64,000 nucleotides of DNA, taken from NCBI GenBank assembly GCA_963971575.1, contig OZ020624.1:16585249-16649248 (forward strand), read 5' to 3'. The notes under the pieces are model-generated. The model made no database searches and was not told where the DNA came from. It saw only the letters and a list, made by a program, of their open reading frames with translations. The position numbers and the translations under genes are program-made. Source of the DNA: Liopterus haemorrhoidalis (taxonomy: Eukaryota > Arthropoda > Insecta > Coleoptera > Dytiscidae). Of the stretch, positions 61,213 through 64,000 are shown one piece after another; the stretch's first letter is position 1; each line of letters opens with the position of its first letter.

Positions 61213-64000
61213 GAAACCAAAATAAGGGTTATGTACTTCTTAAACATGTTGCGCTTAACCAGTTTTCAAGTAAAACTTGAATTTTGAAAATTCAACTATT
61301 TCGTTGCTATTTTCTGTCAATAATATCATAATTCTTGGTCAGAAACCAAAATTAGTGTTATGTACTTCTTAAACATGTTGCGCTTAACCAGTTTTCATGT
61401 AAAACATGAATTTTGAAAATTCAACTATTTCGTTGCTATTTTGTGTCATTAACATCATAATTCTTGGTCAGAAACCAAAATAAGTGTTATGTACTTCTTA
61501 AACATGTTGCGCTTAACCAGTTTTCAAGTAAAACTTGAATTTGGAAAATTCAACTATTTCGTTGCTATTTTCTGTCAATAATATCAAAATTCTTGGTCAG
61601 AAACCAAAATAAGTGTTATGTACTTCTAAAACATGTTGCGCTTAACCAGTTTTCAAGTAAAACTTGAATTTTGAAAATTCAACTATTTCGTTGCCATTTG
61701 GTGTCATAAACTACATTATTCTTGGTGAGAAACCAAAATAAGGGTTATGTACTTCTAAAACATGTTGCGCTTAACCAGTTTTCAAGTAAAACTTGAATTT
61801 TGAAAATTCAACTATTTCGTTGCTATTTTGTGTCATAAACATCATTATTCTTGGTCAGAAACCAAAATAAGTGTTATGTACTTCTTAAACATGTTGCGCT
61901 TAACCAGTTTTCAAGTAAAACTTGAATTTTGAAAATTCAACTATTTCGTTGCTTTTTTCTGTTAATAATATCATAATTCTTGGTCAGAAACCAAAATTAG
62001 TGTTATGTACTTCTTAAACATGTTGCGCTTAACCAGTTTTCATGTAAAACTTGAATTTTGAAAATTCAACTATTTCGTTGCTATTTTCTGTCAATAATAT
62101 CATAATTCTTGGTCAGAAACCAAAATTAGTGTTATGTACTTCTTAAACATGTTGCGCTTAACCAGTTTTCATGTAAAACATGAATTTTGAAAATTCAACT
62201 ATTTCGTTGCTATTTTGTGTCATTAACATCATAATTCTTGGTCAGAAACCAAAATAAGTGTTATGTACTTCTTAAACATGTTGCGCTTAACCAGTTTTCA
62301 AGTAAAACTTGAATTTTGAAAATTCAACTATTTCGTTGCTATTTTCTGTCAATAATATCAAAATTCTTGGTCAGAAACCAAAATAAGTGTTATGTACTTC
62401 TAAAACATGTTGCGCTTAACCAGTTTTCAAGTAAAACTTGAATTTTGAAAATTCAACTATTTCGTTGCTATTTGGTGTCATAAACTACATTATTCTTGGT
62501 CAGAAACCAAAATAAGGGTTATGTACTTCTAAAACATGTTGCGCTTAACCAGTTTTCAAGTAAAACTTGAATTTTGAAAATTCAACTATTTCGTTGCTAT
62601 TTTCTGTCAACAATATCAAAATTCTTGGTCAGAAACCAAAATTAGTGTTATGTACTTCTAAAACATGTTGCCTTTGCCAGTTTTCAAGTAAAACATGAAT
62701 TTTGAAAATTCAACTATTTCGTTGCTATTTTGTGTCATAAACATCATTATTCTTGGTCAGAAACCAAAATAAGTGTTATGTACTTCTAAAACATGTTGCG
62801 CTTAACCAGTTTTCAAGTAAAACTTGAATTTTGAAAATTCAACTATTTCGTTGCTATTTTGTGTCATTAACATCATAATTCTTGGTCAGAAACCAAAATA
62901 AGTGTTATGTACTTCTTAAACATGTTGCGCTTAGCCAGTTTTCAAGTAAAACATGAATTTTGAAAATTCAACTATTTCCTTGCTATTTTGTGTCATAAAC
63001 ATCATTATTCTTGGTCAGAAACCAAAATAAGTGTTATGTACTTCTTAAACATGTTGCGCTTAACCAGTTTTCAAGTAAAACTTGAATTTTGAAAATTCAA
63101 CTATTTCGTTGCTATTTTGTGTCATTAACATCATAATTCTTGGTCAGAAACCAAAATAAGTGTTATGTACTTCTAAAACATGTTGCGCTTAACCAGTTTT
63201 CAAGTAAAACTTGAATTTGGAAAATTCAACTATTTCGTTGCTTGTTTCTGTCAATAATATCAAAATTCTTGGTCAGAAACCAAAATAAGTGTAGTGTATT
63301 TCTTAAACATGTTGCGCTTAACCAGTTTTCAAGTAAAACTTGAATTTTGAAAATTCAACTATTTCGTTGCTATTTTGTGTCATAAACATCATTATTCTTG
63401 GTCAGAAACCAAAATAAGTGTTATGTACTTCTTAAACATGTTGCGCTTAACCCGTTTTCAAGTAAAACTTGAATTTTGAAAATTCAACTATTTCGTTGCT
63501 ATTTTCTGTCAATAATATCATAATTCTTGGTCAGAAACCAAAATTAATGTTATGTACTTCTTAAACATGTTGCGCTTAACCAGTTTTCAAGTAAAACTTG
63601 AATATTGAAAATTCAACTATTTCGTTGCTATTTTCTGTCAATAATATCATAATTCTTGGTCAGAAACCAAAATAAGTGTTATGTACTTCTTAAACATGTT
63701 GCGCTTAACCAGTTTTCAAGTAAAACTTGAATTTTGAAAATTCAACTATTTCGTTGCTATTTTCTGTCAATAATATCATAATTCTTGGTCAGAAACCAAA
63801 ATTAGTGTTTTGTACTTCTTAAACATGTTGCGCTTAACCAGTTTTCATGTAAAACATGAATTTTGAAAATTCAACTATTTCGTTGCTATTTTGTGTCATT
63901 AACATCATAATTCTTGGTCAGAAACCAAAATAAGTGTTATGTACTTCTTAAACATGTTGCGCTTAACCAGTTTTCTAGTAAAACTTGAATTTTGAAAATT
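61213..64000. repeat. 48-monomer-offset block, copy 2 (open at right edge)
   Basis: Second copy of 55023-57810. Its left limit can be placed between 61228 and 61240: aataagggtt (monomer position 30) belongs to the upstream context and cttcttaaac (position 44) to the copied block. The copy is still matching at the right edge of the window, so its true length is unknown. The last monomer (63906-64000) is partial. Confidence 0.88.

Larger units (their letters stand above)
575..64000. repeat. 129-bp satellite array, 491 complete monomers plus a partial one
   Basis: A head-to-tail repeat in one orientation throughout. The index word cataattcttgg (or cattattcttgg) recurs every 129 bases from 581 to 63906. 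The distance equals 491 x 129 minus 14, and all 14 missing bases are accounted for by twelve visible small indels. A typical monomer (1742-1870) has 36 G+C of 129. Monomers mostly differ at a small set of diagnostic sites: 4, 27, 44, 61-62, 72-73, 80, 85, 112, 117 and 119-127. There is no transposon, gap or inversion inside. Stop codons occur in all six frames of every typical monomer, so it is non-coding. The array continues beyond the window. Large homogeneous satellites with higher-order structure are typical of centromeric or pericentromeric DNA in eukaryotes; that location is inference here. Confidence 0.98.

Noticed and set aside
581..64000. CRISPR-like regularity of repeats
   Set aside because: There are no unique spacers. 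The whole 129-bp period is repeated and the sequence has eukaryotic satellite character.
581..64000. Whole array as an assembly artefact of repeated reads
   Set aside because: Blocks differ by private substitutions and indels, and offsets vary in whole monomers with clean nested histories, which is natural satellite behaviour. Individual large duplications (4,128 bp, 6,190 bp) still deserve read-level checks.

Overview
The window is almost entirely one eukaryotic satellite DNA array. From about position 575-581 to the right edge (64000) it is a head-to-tail array of a 129-bp, AT-rich monomer (36 G+C of 129 in a typical copy). Indexing on the word 'cataattcttgg', monomer 1 starts at 581 and monomer 492 starts at 63906. 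That span is 63,325 bp, exactly 491 x 129 minus 14, and the twelve short indels I could locate (ten losses, two gains) sum to exactly -14. So there are 491 complete monomers plus a 95-bp partial one, with no transposon, gene or unrelated spacer between them. The array leaves the window on the right, so its full length is unknown. I see no protein-coding gene, tRNA or rRNA. The organism cannot be named from this sequence. A homogeneous satellite of this size with higher-order structure points to a eukaryotic chromosome, in centromeric, pericentromeric or other heterochromatin.

Layout: 1-78 holds a 13-bp inverted repeat. 79-267 is featureless AT-rich DNA. 268-574 is a small GC-rich, palindrome-rich patch built from two diverged copies (about 140 and 127 bp) of one module plus a fragment of a third, with a 24-bp minisatellite inside. 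The satellite then begins abruptly with a normal, homogenised monomer.

The array is organised at several levels. (1) Monomers fall into recurrent sequence classes set by a few diagnostic sites. (2) Classes are grouped in multi-monomer higher-order blocks that recur at whole-monomer offsets: 14 monomers (0.6-4.3 kb), 35 (0.6/5.1 kb and 5.7/10.3 kb), 5 and 7 (8.2-9.8 kb), 46/33/45 (10.3-26.2 kb), 29, 28 and 14 (23-34.7 kb), 5 (35.3-36.6 kb), 7 and 32 (39.8-48.9 kb), and 27, 33, 48 and 60 (50.8-64 kb). (3) Some blocks are nested or cut short at junctions that can be placed within about 15 bp, the expected trace of repeated unequal exchange or amplification.

Inside each monomer there are three inverted repeats and an 8-bp palindrome. 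The most notable observation is that the two commonest monomer classes differ by a base-pair swap at two facing positions (72 and 80 of the monomer), so that a 7-bp inverted repeat stays perfect in both. Its right arm overlaps the left arm of a second inverted repeat, so the two hairpins could not form together. Whether this reflects selection, for example for DNA structure or protein binding in centromeric chromatin, or simple co-homogenisation of linked sites is open.
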